Assembly (NCBI RefSeq): GCF_029502005.1
Contig: NZ_JAMQOT010000011.1
Coordinates: 1 to 64,000, forward strand
Length of the DNA: 64,000 nucleotides
Reading direction: 5' to 3'
Source of the DNA: Natrinema salsiterrestre
Lineage (GTDB): Archaea > Halobacteriota > Halobacteria > Halobacteriales > Natrialbaceae
A program made the translations under genes and the position numbers. Below, piece by piece: positions 43,277 to 53,106 of the stretch (positions are counted from its first letter, which is position 1; every line of letters starts with the position of its first letter). The notes beneath the pieces are model-generated. The model had not been told where the DNA came from, made no database searches, and worked only from the letters and a program-made list of their open reading frames with translations.

Positions 43277-46200
43277 TCACCGATATTGATTGATGAGGTT
43301 ACGGATGTCATCAGAATCTACATAGAGACCTTGTAGCCGAGTGGTTCTGTCCGCTTCTTTCAGTAGCATGTCTCCGTCTCCGCCAAGTTCCTCTGCTCCA
43401 CCTTCGTCGATTAGAATTCGAGAGTCAGACTGCTTTGGAAGCCGGAAAGCCACCCGAGTATCCAGATTAGCACGGAGGTCCGTGTCGATAGCTTCGTGTG
43501 AAGGTCGCTGGGTAGAGATGACGAGATGGATACCCTGTGCCCGTGCGATTTGGGCGATTCGGCGCACGTTGTCCTCGGTGTCGTCAGCGTCTTCTCCAAG
43601 TTGCTGGAGTAGGTCGCTGTATTCGTCGATGATGACGACGATCGGCTTCATCTGGTCATCAGGGTTCTGCTCGTTGTACTCTCCGATGTCACGGCATACG
43701 CTTTCCCGCAGCAGCTGTTTTCTACGTGGGATTTCGTCCTCGACGAGCCACTCGAACAGGTTGGCAGCATCTTCGGCGTCAGTGATCACTTCGCCGTTAG
43801 AAAGGTTTGGCAGAGCATCGAAGAAGATGAAGTCGGTCTCCTTCGGATCAACTAAGGCGAACTCGACGTTGTCTTCGCCTTTCTGCTCCATGAAGTTCAT
43901 AATCAAGGAGTACAGGAACACGGTCTTCCCGCTGCCTGTTGCTCCGCCGACCAACATGTGTGGTGCTTCAGAGAGATCAGAACGGTAGACATCACCGTCT
44001 GGTGTAACGCCTGCTAGGAAGGGTAGTGAGGATGTCTCAATCTCGTCGGACGGCTTGTACCGGCCTCTGTAGTCGCGTTGAGGTACCACAACGTTGTTTT
44101 CCCGGGGGACGTCCAGAGCTACGTACTCTGTTCCAGGCAGTCGCTGGACGATCGGTTCTTTCTCGAACGCCATTTCCCGGGCGATGTCCTCTGTCCGTTG
44201 CTCCAGGGAACTCTGTTTCTCGCCTGGTGCCAGACGGATCTTGAAGCGTACCACGTTTGGTCCGACATCGATATCGTCGGGATCGATGTTCCGGATGTTG
44301 ATCTTGAACTCGTTGAGAACCCGTTTCAGGGTTTCTACCAAGTCAGTGTATTCTTCGGGATCGCCGAACCGGTCAGCAGATTCAGTATTGACGTCTGTCT
44401 TTTCGTCGTCGCCGACGGTGTCTTCCTCTTCCCCACCGGTTTCCTCTCTGTCGACTTCCGTCTCGCTTTCGTCGATTTCGTCCGTTTCCTCTTCTGCGAC
44501 AGCTTCCTCTTCGGCATCCTCTTCCGGCCGTTGGTCTTCCCGGTCCTCGATGCCGCTGACAATCAGCCGCTTGATTGATTGTCGGGGAAGCTTGTCAACC
44601 CTGATGGACTGGGCGTTCGGAGTTACGCCGTCAATCCGTTCGTCCGAAGTGGCTTCGCTGGTGACTTCGACCGATACGATCCTCGGGTTGATCTCGATTT
44701 GGGCATCCCCGTTGAATACGTCGTTAATCCGGTCTGCCCACTCCTGCTTACCCTCCATCCCTTCTGCGGAGGTCAATTCGTAGTACAGTTGTTCGCGGAG
44801 AGCCTCTTTCCGGGGCGACGTGGTGAGGTTTTTGTCGCCTGTGAACAGGCCACGGATTGTGTCTGTCGTCTCGAAGACTTGGTCGACAGCGTTTCCTTCC
44901 ACGACCTTGGTGCCATCTTCGTCTTTGACGGTGTAGGCGCCGCTAGTTTCTTCCAGAGTCTTGATTTCGATGATGTCGAGGATAAGGCCACCATCATCGT
45001 CGAACTGGACAGTAAGGATGTCGGCCCGGCTTTCGCTGTCCCCCAGATTCAGCCATTCCCGGGTACGCGGGTTGTCGATGGAGAAGATCAGCTTGGGATC
45101 TGCCAGCGTCTGCTGGAGCCACTGGACGGCGATAATGGAGCCAAGCAGGCCCTTCGTATTTCTGGATTTCCCGCTGCCGAGGGTTTCCCGGGTGATGAGG
45201 CGGAGAAGGCCGCTTTGTTGTAGGTCAGCGATTCTCTCCGCGATATCCTCCAAGTCGGTGTCGTCAGGCGCGAGACGGTATTCGGTAATAATGCGGCGGA
45301 GAACCCGTCGGAAGTAGTCGATATCCTCTGAGTACGTGGCGAAGTCGCGTTCGCCGCGTCGTTCTCTGGAAATCAGGTTGTCCTTCCAGAATGGGTTGCC
45401 GTTCATCGGCGGTGAGGATATGGAGACCCAGATCGCGGAGTCGAGGAGGTCGTCGATAGTCTCCTTTTCGACGTTGAGTTCGTTGACCTCAGCATTGTGG
45501 ATGGCCTGCCGCTGATTATACAGCTGGTTGATCAGGTCCTGGTATTCGGAGAAGAGGACTCCTTCCTTCGACGGCGAGATATTGATTTTGTCCTCAAGCA
45601 GGTCGTAGTCGAACTCTTTCGGGACGTACAGCGGGTGGATTGTGGTCTCAGCATCACGCTCAAAGGTCTGGATGCTGAAGTTGCTCTGGTCGTTAATCAG
45701 GATGAAGTGCTGTGGGTCGCCTTTCAGGCTCTCGGCGTATGAGTCATAGCTGGGATGTTCGGTTGTAACGATCTCGAACTCCCCAGAGTCGTTGTCTGGG
45801 CCGAACAGATTAGTGATATCCTCGGAGACGCTTGGTGAGGCAGTGCCGTTGAGGACAGGTTTCTCTTCGTCCTCGATGAAGGCGAACTCCACTGTTGCGC
45901 CTTGGATTTCTTCTTTCTCCGCTAAGTCAGCGATGTCAGAGAGAAGGTCCACAGGATCTAGAGGATCGATGACGCTGATCTTGAGGTGGCGTTGAGACGG
46001 TGGGTATGCTGACGTGAACTTGTCGAGGACGTAGTCGTAGAACTTGGAGTTCGTTCCTTCTGCAGCATTCTCGATTCGGGTATAGACAGGCAGCCTGTCG
46101 AGCTCCGCGGATTGTACGAGATAGGTCTCATCCGCCAGTCTGTAGTTCCCGCCGACGTGGATGCTACGGAGGACGTGTGGCTGTTCTTCGACGCTGTTGA

Positions 46201-47884
46201 TGAGGAAGTTGCGTTCTTCCTCGGTCAGCGACTCTTTTTCGTCCTTCATCTCCCGCGCCAGTTCGGAGTACTTCCAGAGGTGGAGCGGGTGGAGTGGGGA
46301 GAGGACGAGTTCTCTATCGTCTTCGTATTCGAGAATGACGGTGTCGAATAGGAGGAAGTCGGAGAGAAGCTTGGAGGAGCCTTCAGAGCTAACGTCCTGA
46401 ATCTCCCGGTACTTCTTGTCCAGTTTGTCCTGGACCTCACGGTAGGCCTCTATGTAGTTTTCTGCGGATTCGAGCAGGTCATCGTCTCCGAGAAGCCGGA
46501 TAAGCGGTGCGGATAATAGTCCTGGTAGGGCGTCGACGAGTTCGCTACGGGCTGTTACGTATCGGTCGATGGATGCAACTAAGTCCTCGAACTTTCCGCT
46601 GTTCTCAGCCACTCTACGGAGTTTTTCGAAGCTGCTGTCTTCGCCTCGTGGCTGGAACTTCTCGGTTCTCAGAGCCTGGAAGTTCTTGATCGCGCTTTGC
46701 CTGTCCTCTGGGTTGTGGATGATACCACCGAAGGAGTCCTCGGTGACGAAGTGCTCAATAAAGTAGTAGAGGTCGTCGTTGACGTCAAAGGCCAACTGTT
46801 CATCTCCGGTGAACTCCATGTCGACCCGGTTTTCTTCTTCCTCGACGGCTTCTCGGTATTGGTCATCGAACTCTTCTGAAAGCCGTTCCAGTTCCTCGTT
46901 GTTGTCGTCGAAGACTGCCTCCACGCTAGCGGATTCGACGTCTCTCCGAGTGCTGGTGGTTGAACGTCGCTGGCTGGACTGGCCGGAGGTGGAGAATATC
47001 TCGTTGACCTCATTGTACGTCAGGTCGGCGAGGATCTCCGAGTCACCTGTTCGTTCGAACCGTCGAAGCTTGGCTACAGATTGTTCCCGTTCTTCCCTTT
47101 CGCTGTCATCGACTTTGGTGACACTGTTAGTGAGCCGGCGTCGATCCCTATTCGACATATGGGAGACCCGCAGCACGAGATCCAGGTTATCGGAAAGCCT
47201 GTCAGGGATTTCATCGGGGTTGTTAAGCCCCGGATCATTGAACAGCCGCAGTCTGTAGAGTTCGGTTCCGAGGGCGTCGAGTGAACCTTGTTCTGATTCT
47301 TTGAGCGTCGACGTTGCGTAGTCAGCAACTGCAGGGATTTCGAACCTGTCGTAGAGGTCGGAGCCAAGGGTTTCCCAGATAGCTTGGGCTGGGGGACTGT
47401 CGGTGAACTGTTTCTGGGCCTGCATCTGGTCGGTGATTTCTCGCGTGATTTCTGCCAGAGGCAAGTCGACCATACCCTCGAAATCTTTCATCGAATTCAG
47501 GCGGGCGTGGTCTCCCCGAACCAGAATCACCAGTTTCTCTGGTTCGATGCGTCCGTCCCATTCGAATCCGGTGTCGGTCCCATTCCGCCAGTTGACGGCG
47601 ACACTAACTTTGTCTGTGAGTCTGACGGAGGAGTCCTCTGTCCGTGACTGGAGATCGTCGATGTCTGCTTCATCGATGCTGACCATAGCAAGGCCGACAT
47701 CGTACCGTGCGTTACTGCAGAGAATATCGACGAACTCCTCAGCGTCGAATCGGGGTGGCGATTCGATTATAACTCCGATGTTTTCCTCGGTCAGCTGGTC
47801 GACTGTCTCGTTAGCGATTGCTTTGCCGATCAGATCCTCGTTGCTCTCGAATGAGCTGTCTTGTGTCTGTGTGGTTTCGCTCAT
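43277..47884 (-). CDS. FtsK/HerA-type translocase with internal PD-(D/E)XK-like motif (DptH-like)
   Basis: A 1535-residue protein. The N-terminal 650 residues are unassigned but include LVLSPLHPLHLWKYSELAR, seen in DptH-type proteins. Around residues 950-976 RADILTVQF and LDIIEIKTLEE give Asp955 and Glu973-x-Lys975, the spacing of a PD-(D/E)XK nuclease. An acidic linker (1114-1175) leads to an FtsK motor: Walker A GGATGSGKT at 1313-1321, Walker B IVVIIDE near 1415-1421, then LVISTQRPS. A motor plus nuclease in one chain could move on and cut DNA. Its start overlaps the preceding stop by 4 bases. Size and gene order resemble DptH of phosphorothioate-linked restriction, but no dnd genes are nearby. 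Confidence 0.8.
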   Translation of the reverse strand: MSETTQTQDSSFESNEDLIGKAIANETVDQLTEENIGVIIESPPRFDAEEFVDILCSNARYDVGLAMVSIDEADIDDLQSRTEDSSVRLTDKVSVAVNWRNGTDTGFEWDGRIEPEKLVILVRGDHARLNSMKDFEGMVDLPLAEITREITDQMQAQKQFTDSPPAQAIWETLGSDLYDRFEIPAVADYATSTLKESEQGSLDALGTELYRLRLFNDPGLNNPDEIPDRLSDNLDLVLRVSHMSNRDRRRLTNSVTKVDDSEREEREQSVAKLRRFERTGDSEILADLTYNEVNEIFSTSGQSSQRRSTTSTRRDVESASVEAVFDDNNEELERLSEEFDDQYREAVEEEENRVDMEFTGDEQLAFDVNDDLYYFIEHFVTEDSFGGIIHNPEDRQSAIKNFQALRTEKFQPRGEDSSFEKLRRVAENSGKFEDLVASIDRYVTARSELVDALPGLLSAPLIRLLGDDDLLESAENYIEAYREVQDKLDKKYREIQDVSSEGSSKLLSDFLLFDTVILEYEDDRELVLSPLHPLHLWKYSELAREMKDEKESLTEEERNFLINSVEEQPHVLRSIHVGGNYRLADETYLVQSAELDRLPVYTRIENAAEGTNSKFYDYVLDKFTSAYPPSQRHLKISVIDPLDPVDLLSDIADLAEKEEIQGATVEFAFIEDEEKPVLNGTASPSVSEDITNLFGPDNDSGEFEIVTTEHPSYDSYAESLKGDPQHFILINDQSNFSIQTFERDAETTIHPLYVPKEFDYDLLEDKINISPSKEGVLFSEYQDLINQLYNQRQAIHNAEVNELNVEKETIDDLLDSAIWVSISSPPMNGNPFWKDNLISRERRGERDFATYSEDIDYFRRVLRRIITEYRLAPDDTDLEDIAERIADLQQSGLLRLITRETLGSGKSRNTKGLLGSIIAVQWLQQTLADPKLIFSIDNPRTREWLNLGDSESRADILTVQFDDDGGLILDIIEIKTLEETSGAYTVKDEDGTKVVEGNAVDQVFETTDTIRGLFTGDKNLTTSPRKEALREQLYYELTSAEGMEGKQEWADRINDVFNGDAQIEINPRIVSVEVTSEATSDERIDGVTPNAQSIRVDKLPRQSIKRLIVSGIEDREDQRPEEDAEEEAVAEEETDEIDESETEVDREETGGEEEDTVGDDEKTDVNTESADRFGDPEEYTDLVETLKRVLNEFKINIRNIDPDDIDVGPNVVRFKIRLAPGEKQSSLEQRTEDIAREMAFEKEPIVQRLPGTEYVALDVPRENNVVVPQRDYRGRYKPSDEIETSSLPFLAGVTPDGDVYRSDLSEAPHMLVGGATGSGKTVFLYSLIMNFMEQKGEDNVEFALVDPKETDFIFFDALPNLSNGEVITDAEDAANLFEWLVEDEIPRRKQLLRESVCRDIGEYNEQNPDDQMKPIVVIIDEYSDLLQQLGEDADDTEDNVRRIAQIARAQGIHLVISTQRPSHEAIDTDLRANLDTRVAFRLPKQSDSRILIDEGGAEELGGDGDMLLKEADRTTRLQGLYVDSDDIRNLINQYR

Positions 47885-49383
47885 ATTTCCTCCTCGGGGA
47901 CAGAGACGATGGTAACGCCGTCCGCGTATTCCTCAGCATATCCAAGGCTTGATACTGCTTCTTTGAAGCCCTCGTAGTTCTGGTTGTTCAGCGGATCACT
48001 TTCGGATGCGCTGGCACCGAGGCGGATGTCCCACTCCGCCAGGTGGCTACGGTCCTGTTCGGTTCCGCCCACGATGATCCCGTACCGTTCCCGGAGTTCT
48101 TCTGAGAGATCTTGGAGAGACATGCTCGTGCCTGGTTCGATTACGGAGAGTAGGACGGGTTCCAGCATCTCGGGGTCGGGCCGATACCTACGTTTGTTCG
48201 CCCGGTTTCCTCGTGGTTTGAGGATCCCGGCACGCCAGGCGAAGGTCTGGGCTGTGGATTGCGGTGTGTATGTGTCGAATCGGTTCGAGAAGTCGTGGAT
48301 GACGTTGCTTACAGCATCCACCAGCCTGTGGAAGGTGGTATCCTTCTCGGGGTCTCGCGAGGCTCGGAATACCTGCTCGAATTTTTCGTAGTCCTGCTCG
48401 ATCTTGTCCTCCTTATTCCGGTTCAGTTCTAGGAAATTGTGGTTCTCGAGCTCTCGGAGGACGTCTTCCTCGCTGTAGTCTTTGAAGCCCTGCAGGTCAA
48501 GGACGTGCTTGACACCAAGCCTAGTGGCTAACTGGATTTCCGACCCGACGACGCGGAATGATTCAAGGCTGGCGTCGGCTACCGGGTTGTTCCTGTTTCC
48601 GGTGTAGTTCAGCACGATTGGGACAGGTTCGTCTTTGCCCTCGTCATCCCGGATCTCATTATGCCGGTTGGCCATATAGACGTAGAGCAGGAACCCGCCG
48701 AATTTGATGGTGCGGCGAAGGTCACGGGCGTAGTTCAGGTCGTAGTCGCCGTTGGAGTCCTTCAGGTGCTTCGACAGGGTTTCGAAGCCTTCGACGAATT
48801 CATCCGCAATCTTCCCGTCCCCGAATGCGTCTCCCAGGACAGGTTCTTCCCAGGGTGAGACCGTGACGTTGCCTTTCCCTCCGTCTTTGGCCAGTGGCCG
48901 GAACAGGAGAGAGATAGCGTCGTGGTGATCCTGAAGCTGGTCGGTCAGCTTCTGATTGATGTCACTGTCAGATTCGTCCAGTACGGTGTAGATGAACTGT
49001 GACGGTGTTACACCGATTCGGCGGTAGGCGACGAACCAGTCGCTCATAGAGGTCATTGCAGAGTGTCGTGGACTACTTGCGTAGAGGGCGTTGTCGTTGT
49101 CCAAGACCTTCCGCATCCTGTACCGAAGATTGTCCATTTGTTCGTCACTGAGATCGCGGGAGGACTCGAACAGGCCGTGGTATTTCTCGTCCAAGTCGCT
49201 GGAGGGGGTTTTCCCAGGTTTCTCGACGAATTTGAACAGGTCCTCCGACTGGTGAGTAGATCCCAGAACGTTACTGAAGACGACCTGGGAGAGATGCACC
49301 GGTTTTAGAGAGGCAGAGGTTGCTTTGAATCCGAATGCGGCTTCCGATGCGTCGGAGTTTACGTCGTTAAGTCTCATTGGCAT
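47881..49383 (-). CDS. Unknown defence-operon protein (500 aa)
   Basis: A 500-residue protein I do not recognise. ATG 49377 is an alternative start two codons in. The middle has a Gly-rich stretch (RPLAKDGGKGNVTVSPWEEP) and helical segments; the C-terminal 90 residues (SLQDLSEELRERYGIIVGGT to SLGYAEEYADGVTIV) look like a winged helix. In position and size it matches DptG, which sits between the ATPase DptF and the FtsK-like DptH, but no sequence motif proves this. It is fixed between a P-loop ATPase (6-base gap) and the translocase (4-base overlap), so it is surely an essential part of that module. Confidence 0.6.
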   Translation of the reverse strand: MPMRLNDVNSDASEAAFGFKATSASLKPVHLSQVVFSNVLGSTHQSEDLFKFVEKPGKTPSSDLDEKYHGLFESSRDLSDEQMDNLRYRMRKVLDNDNALYASSPRHSAMTSMSDWFVAYRRIGVTPSQFIYTVLDESDSDINQKLTDQLQDHHDAISLLFRPLAKDGGKGNVTVSPWEEPVLGDAFGDGKIADEFVEGFETLSKHLKDSNGDYDLNYARDLRRTIKFGGFLLYVYMANRHNEIRDDEGKDEPVPIVLNYTGNRNNPVADASLESFRVVGSEIQLATRLGVKHVLDLQGFKDYSEEDVLRELENHNFLELNRNKEDKIEQDYEKFEQVFRASRDPEKDTTFHRLVDAVSNVIHDFSNRFDTYTPQSTAQTFAWRAGILKPRGNRANKRRYRPDPEMLEPVLLSVIEPGTSMSLQDLSEELRERYGIIVGGTEQDRSHLAEWDIRLGASASESDPLNNQNYEGFKEAVSSLGYAEEYADGVTIVSVPEEEI

Positions 49384-49389
49384 TGGTGT

Positions 49390-50949
49390 TCACCTCCGCT
49401 CCATCTGGTACCGGTCATCGTTGACTGTCAGAATCTCGAGTTCGCCAGTTTCCGTGTCCATGATATGGACGGTGCCGTAATCTTCATCGTGGCTTTCCCT
49501 GTACTCGATTTCTTCCATAAATTCGAGCAACTGCTGTTCTTCTTCCCTTCCACGTAGGATGTAAGGGATGTTGCCGTTCAGGGCACCGAGTGTCTCTGAT
49601 AGGTCTGGATCAATCCGAAGCCTGACTGTTGAGTCACGTCCTTCGTATTCGAGAACGTGGTGGTCGTGGTTGTAGTCCATTGCATCGCTGATTTCGGGAT
49701 GGAGCTGCGGGACTCGGCGGTTCAACTCGCGCTTGGGAATTTCTGTCCGGGAGATAAGGGATAGGGAGCTTTTAGATCGATAGTTGTGGGAGAGCCAGAC
49801 GCGGAGGTCGGAGCCCTTGGAAGAATCCGGCATGAAATAGCTGTTAATCATCTCTATGACGTCCTCTTTCACGCTTTCAGCCGAACGGTCCCTGTTCCGC
49901 TGGTTATGGAAGGAGTAGTTGGTCTCGTGATAGAGGTCGCGAGCGTCGTAGTCTTTGATGGCTACGTCCTCAAAGTAGAACTGGCGTTTCTTCTCGATGA
50001 ATCGTTGGTCGACTTCTTCCTCTGAGTCTTCTTCGTCTCTCCGTGAAACCTCTTCTTCAGCGTCAGCCCAAAGTTTGCTGTCGATAAATGGATGAGTGAG
50101 GTCACGGGGATGGAAGTATTCGTTCAGGAGGGTGAAGATCTTCCCGCTGCCACTGAAGGCGAGGTTGTAGTATTTCAGATCTTCGTCAAACTCGGTGATG
50201 CTCTCTTCTTTGGCTCCAGTAATGCAGTAGGCGAGAAAGTTCAGGAGGTCACGAACGGTGACGTGGGCGTCCAGATGGCCCACGGACTGTAGGAGCCGGA
50301 TTATATTTTCTCGGACACGATCATTCCTCATCTTATCCATATTGTAGGCGATGTGTCCGTCGATGTCGTCGCCGTTGTTCTCTTTGAGGAACTTATTCGA
50401 AGTCAGATTCTCGATGGCTTGGCCGATGACCTTTCGGGTGAGAATGTTTCTGTTGTTGAGATCGATGACGACGATAGAGTCGAAATCAGCGTTGTCAGCT
50501 TGATCTTCGTCGTAGATTATCTGGTTTTGGAACTGGCTCCGAACTTTTTCCAGGAAGGGATAGTCGTCGGCGTGTTGGGTAGTCATCTCGTAAAGAGGGC
50601 CGTCATTAATAGCGAGAATACCAGGTCGGTCGTCGTCGAGGGCGTCTTTCCATTTGTCAAGTAGGACAGTATAGTCGTCGTACTCGGAGGCGTCAGAGAG
50701 ATAGAAATAGTCCGGTTCCGGGTACTCAGGCTTCATCTGCAGGATGTACTGTGTTTTACCGTCTCCAGGGTTCCCAGTGAGAATGACCTGCTTCCCATCT
50801 TCTAGTGCGTCCTGTAGGTATTCCTCACCATCTAGACGGGTTGTAATGTGTATTTCTCTGCGTTGCTCGTCAGTGAGCTGTTCAGCGAAGCCTCCCTGTG
50901 CCAGCTGTGAAAGGAATCGTAGATTCAGTGTCGATGCTTCAATTCCCAT
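49390..50949 (-). CDS. P-loop ATPase (DptF-like)
   Basis: A 519-residue ATPase. Walker A is LTGNPGDGKTQYILQ (Gly59-Thr66). A Walker B-like strand is SIVVIDLNNRN. The C-terminal half carries NYRSKSSLSLISR and a final beta region (VHIMDTETGELEILTVNDD). GNPGDGKT-type P-loops are found in STAND/AAA ATPases of defence systems, including DptF. It is the second gene of the leftward operon, 39 bases after the DruA-like gene. It may act as a switch that loads the translocase. The family call rests on the P-loop and gene order. Confidence 0.75.
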   Translation of the reverse strand: MGIEASTLNLRFLSQLAQGGFAEQLTDEQRREIHITTRLDGEEYLQDALEDGKQVILTGNPGDGKTQYILQMKPEYPEPDYFYLSDASEYDDYTVLLDKWKDALDDDRPGILAINDGPLYEMTTQHADDYPFLEKVRSQFQNQIIYDEDQADNADFDSIVVIDLNNRNILTRKVIGQAIENLTSNKFLKENNGDDIDGHIAYNMDKMRNDRVRENIIRLLQSVGHLDAHVTVRDLLNFLAYCITGAKEESITEFDEDLKYYNLAFSGSGKIFTLLNEYFHPRDLTHPFIDSKLWADAEEEVSRRDEEDSEEEVDQRFIEKKRQFYFEDVAIKDYDARDLYHETNYSFHNQRNRDRSAESVKEDVIEMINSYFMPDSSKGSDLRVWLSHNYRSKSSLSLISRTEIPKRELNRRVPQLHPEISDAMDYNHDHHVLEYEGRDSTVRLRIDPDLSETLGALNGNIPYILRGREEEQQLLEFMEEIEYRESHDEDYGTVHIMDTETGELEILTVNDDRYQMERR

Positions 50950-50988
50950 ATTTATCGTTGATGTTGGTGACCGAATGTTCCCGTCATG

Positions 50989-53106
50989 TTAACTGTTGCT
51001 TATAATGAACTCACTGAGACTGGCTTGCCGTTTGTCGAAATCGATCTCGCTGCTCAATTTGAATTCTTGCTTGTCAAATTCCCTAATATTCTCCAAGACG
51101 TCTTGTTTCTGAGCTCTCATGCTTGCCCACCTATCAATCCAATACTGATAGATTGACTCCTGCTCCTTCTGTGGGTCATCGAACTTCCAGTAGTATTCTG
51201 GGTTGTCGTCGATTCCCAGTAGATAGTCTTGGGAGTTCTCCGCCAGATCGATTCCGTACACAATCCGTCTAGACTCGTGTTTCAAGAGATCCGTCTCTAA
51301 ACCGCAGTTCTTCAGGCCACGGCGGATTTTCCGGATGCGAGGAGAGACACCTTCTCCGAACCGACCTCGGACCACCTTGCGACCTTCCTCTAACTGTGTG
51401 ACCTGACTAATCCGTTTTCGTGTTTCGGGACCGAACTGGATTGAACCGTATCCTTCAGTGTACCCGATCTGGTCGTATTCGATCTCGCCGTTTTCGGTTG
51501 GAACCCGGATACGGTCGTACTGGGCACTTCCAATCTCAAACAGGCCAGTGGTGTCGAGGAAAACCAGTTCATTCCGTTTACTCACTGCTTCGCCTTTCAT
51601 CGAGCTGGCGATTTCGCTCTGGTAGTCGCCGTATTTGTCCTGGTACATGTCGATGACCTTGGGACCCGTCAAGGCCATCGCCACAAGCTTCCCTCCGAGA
51701 ATACGGTTATAGGGAGGGATAGCGCCACAGACCATGATGTTCATCATCCCGGCACCGACCCGCTCCTTTTTGATCTCCTTCAGAGCTGTTTTGATAGCTC
51801 GCCGTCCGGAGTCGTTATTCAACCCAGTTCTGATGAACTCGACATCGTCCTCTTCGCTGTGTTCTTGGAAGTATTTTCGGTCGCGGAGAAGCTTTTGAAG
51901 TGCTCGAGCACGTTTTTTCCGGAACAGGGCTGTTTCACTTCTTTCCTCCCAAGACTCCATCTTCTCCGGGTTCTCGTCCTCACCATTTTCAATGGTCTGC
52001 TCGGCTTCCTCTTCTATCTGCTCAAGAATCTCGATAACCCGTTCGTCGGGATTGACGAAGCTTTCCTCAGAGAGTTCAGGGTGCTCCTCGGCAAAGTCGT
52101 CGTGTCGGATGTTGGATATTGCGTCCTTAATGGCGTCCTCTAGGGCTTCTCGTATATCGGAGCAGAACTCGCTGACCCTCTCTTCGTATTCTTCCTCGGT
52201 CTCTAGCCATTCTGTATTGGTGACTGTCCGAGTTTTCTTGTCCGGCGTCCGCTTCTCTTCTGGCAGCTGCTCCTCGTATTCGTGAACCCGTTTCTTCCGC
52301 TGGAGTTTATCTTCGACCGCGTCAATAGTCCAGCCGATATAGTCATCTCTGACTGACAGGTTCATCATCGGGCTTGCCAGTGTCGCAATCCCCATCACCG
52401 GGTCTTTCGGCTTCGCTGCATTTCTAATAAGGAAGTTGATGTTTCTTCCAGGGACCGTGTTATATGGTGTTAACCAAGTGTAGCGGAAATACCGCCAGAT
52501 ATCCATCAGGTCCAACTCGGTGTGATCACATTTCTCCCCAGTCTCTACTTTCTGTATGTAGGGTTGGACAACGTCTTCTAGATCTTCGGCGATTTCCTCT
52601 TGGTCCTGGTCCTGAAGCGGTGCTAAGTCTTGGTAGAGTTCTTCCCCATCGGTTATTAGTTCAAGAACACTTCGCCCGCCATTCGTATTTACGCGGGTGT
52701 CTCGCTCCATTTTCCGGACGAACTCGCGGACGCTTTCCTCTCGGAACTGCGCCCGTCGTTCTTTCTGAAGGACAGCGCGTTCCTGTTTCTTGAACTCTTC
52801 TGGGTCGTCTTTGTAGCGATCAGGATCCGGCCGAACTACGTGTAGTTCGGAGTTTTTGCGAATGTCATAGTTGATCTCAATGAGATCTAGGAGAACCTCT
52901 AACGCTGCGAGATATCGAATCTGGCCTTCAGTTACTTCATCCTCGATTTCGTTCTCGATATAGCGAATCTCGTCCTTGATGGCAACTTCCCTGTCGAGGT
53001 CCTCCTGAAATTCGATCAGTTCATCGGTCAGAGCCTCAAATCGGCGTTGGTACTGGTCCGGGAGATTAGGCGAAAAATCCACTTCTCGTTCAGAATTCGC
53101 ACCCAT
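50989..53106 (-). CDS. DruA-like DUF4338 protein with large insert
   Basis: A 705-residue protein from ATG 53106. The DUF4338 core, best known from DruA of Druantia systems, is visible in two parts. The first is PGRNINFLIRNA to MGIATLASP and LSVRDDYIGWT (219-260). The second is MNIMVCGAIPPYNRILGGKL to DMYQDKYG (455-492) and LVFLDTTGLFEIGSAQYDRI (514-533). Between them is a charged insert of about 190 residues absent from the usual 400-residue DruA. The N-terminal 200 residues are helical, perhaps coiled coil. It is the first gene of the leftward operon and faces the rightward operon across a shared promoter region. The family call is by motif pattern. Confidence 0.65.
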   Translation of the reverse strand: MGANSEREVDFSPNLPDQYQRRFEALTDELIEFQEDLDREVAIKDEIRYIENEIEDEVTEGQIRYLAALEVLLDLIEINYDIRKNSELHVVRPDPDRYKDDPEEFKKQERAVLQKERRAQFREESVREFVRKMERDTRVNTNGGRSVLELITDGEELYQDLAPLQDQDQEEIAEDLEDVVQPYIQKVETGEKCDHTELDLMDIWRYFRYTWLTPYNTVPGRNINFLIRNAAKPKDPVMGIATLASPMMNLSVRDDYIGWTIDAVEDKLQRKKRVHEYEEQLPEEKRTPDKKTRTVTNTEWLETEEEYEERVSEFCSDIREALEDAIKDAISNIRHDDFAEEHPELSEESFVNPDERVIEILEQIEEEAEQTIENGEDENPEKMESWEERSETALFRKKRARALQKLLRDRKYFQEHSEEDDVEFIRTGLNNDSGRRAIKTALKEIKKERVGAGMMNIMVCGAIPPYNRILGGKLVAMALTGPKVIDMYQDKYGDYQSEIASSMKGEAVSKRNELVFLDTTGLFEIGSAQYDRIRVPTENGEIEYDQIGYTEGYGSIQFGPETRKRISQVTQLEEGRKVVRGRFGEGVSPRIRKIRRGLKNCGLETDLLKHESRRIVYGIDLAENSQDYLLGIDDNPEYYWKFDDPQKEQESIYQYWIDRWASMRAQKQDVLENIREFDKQEFKLSSEIDFDKRQASLSEFIISNS

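Noticed and set aside
43277-50949. Naming the ATPase/partner/translocase genes dptF, dptG and dptH outright
   Set aside because: Only order, size and P-loop type support it; no dnd or ssp modification genes are in the window and I cannot run a profile search.
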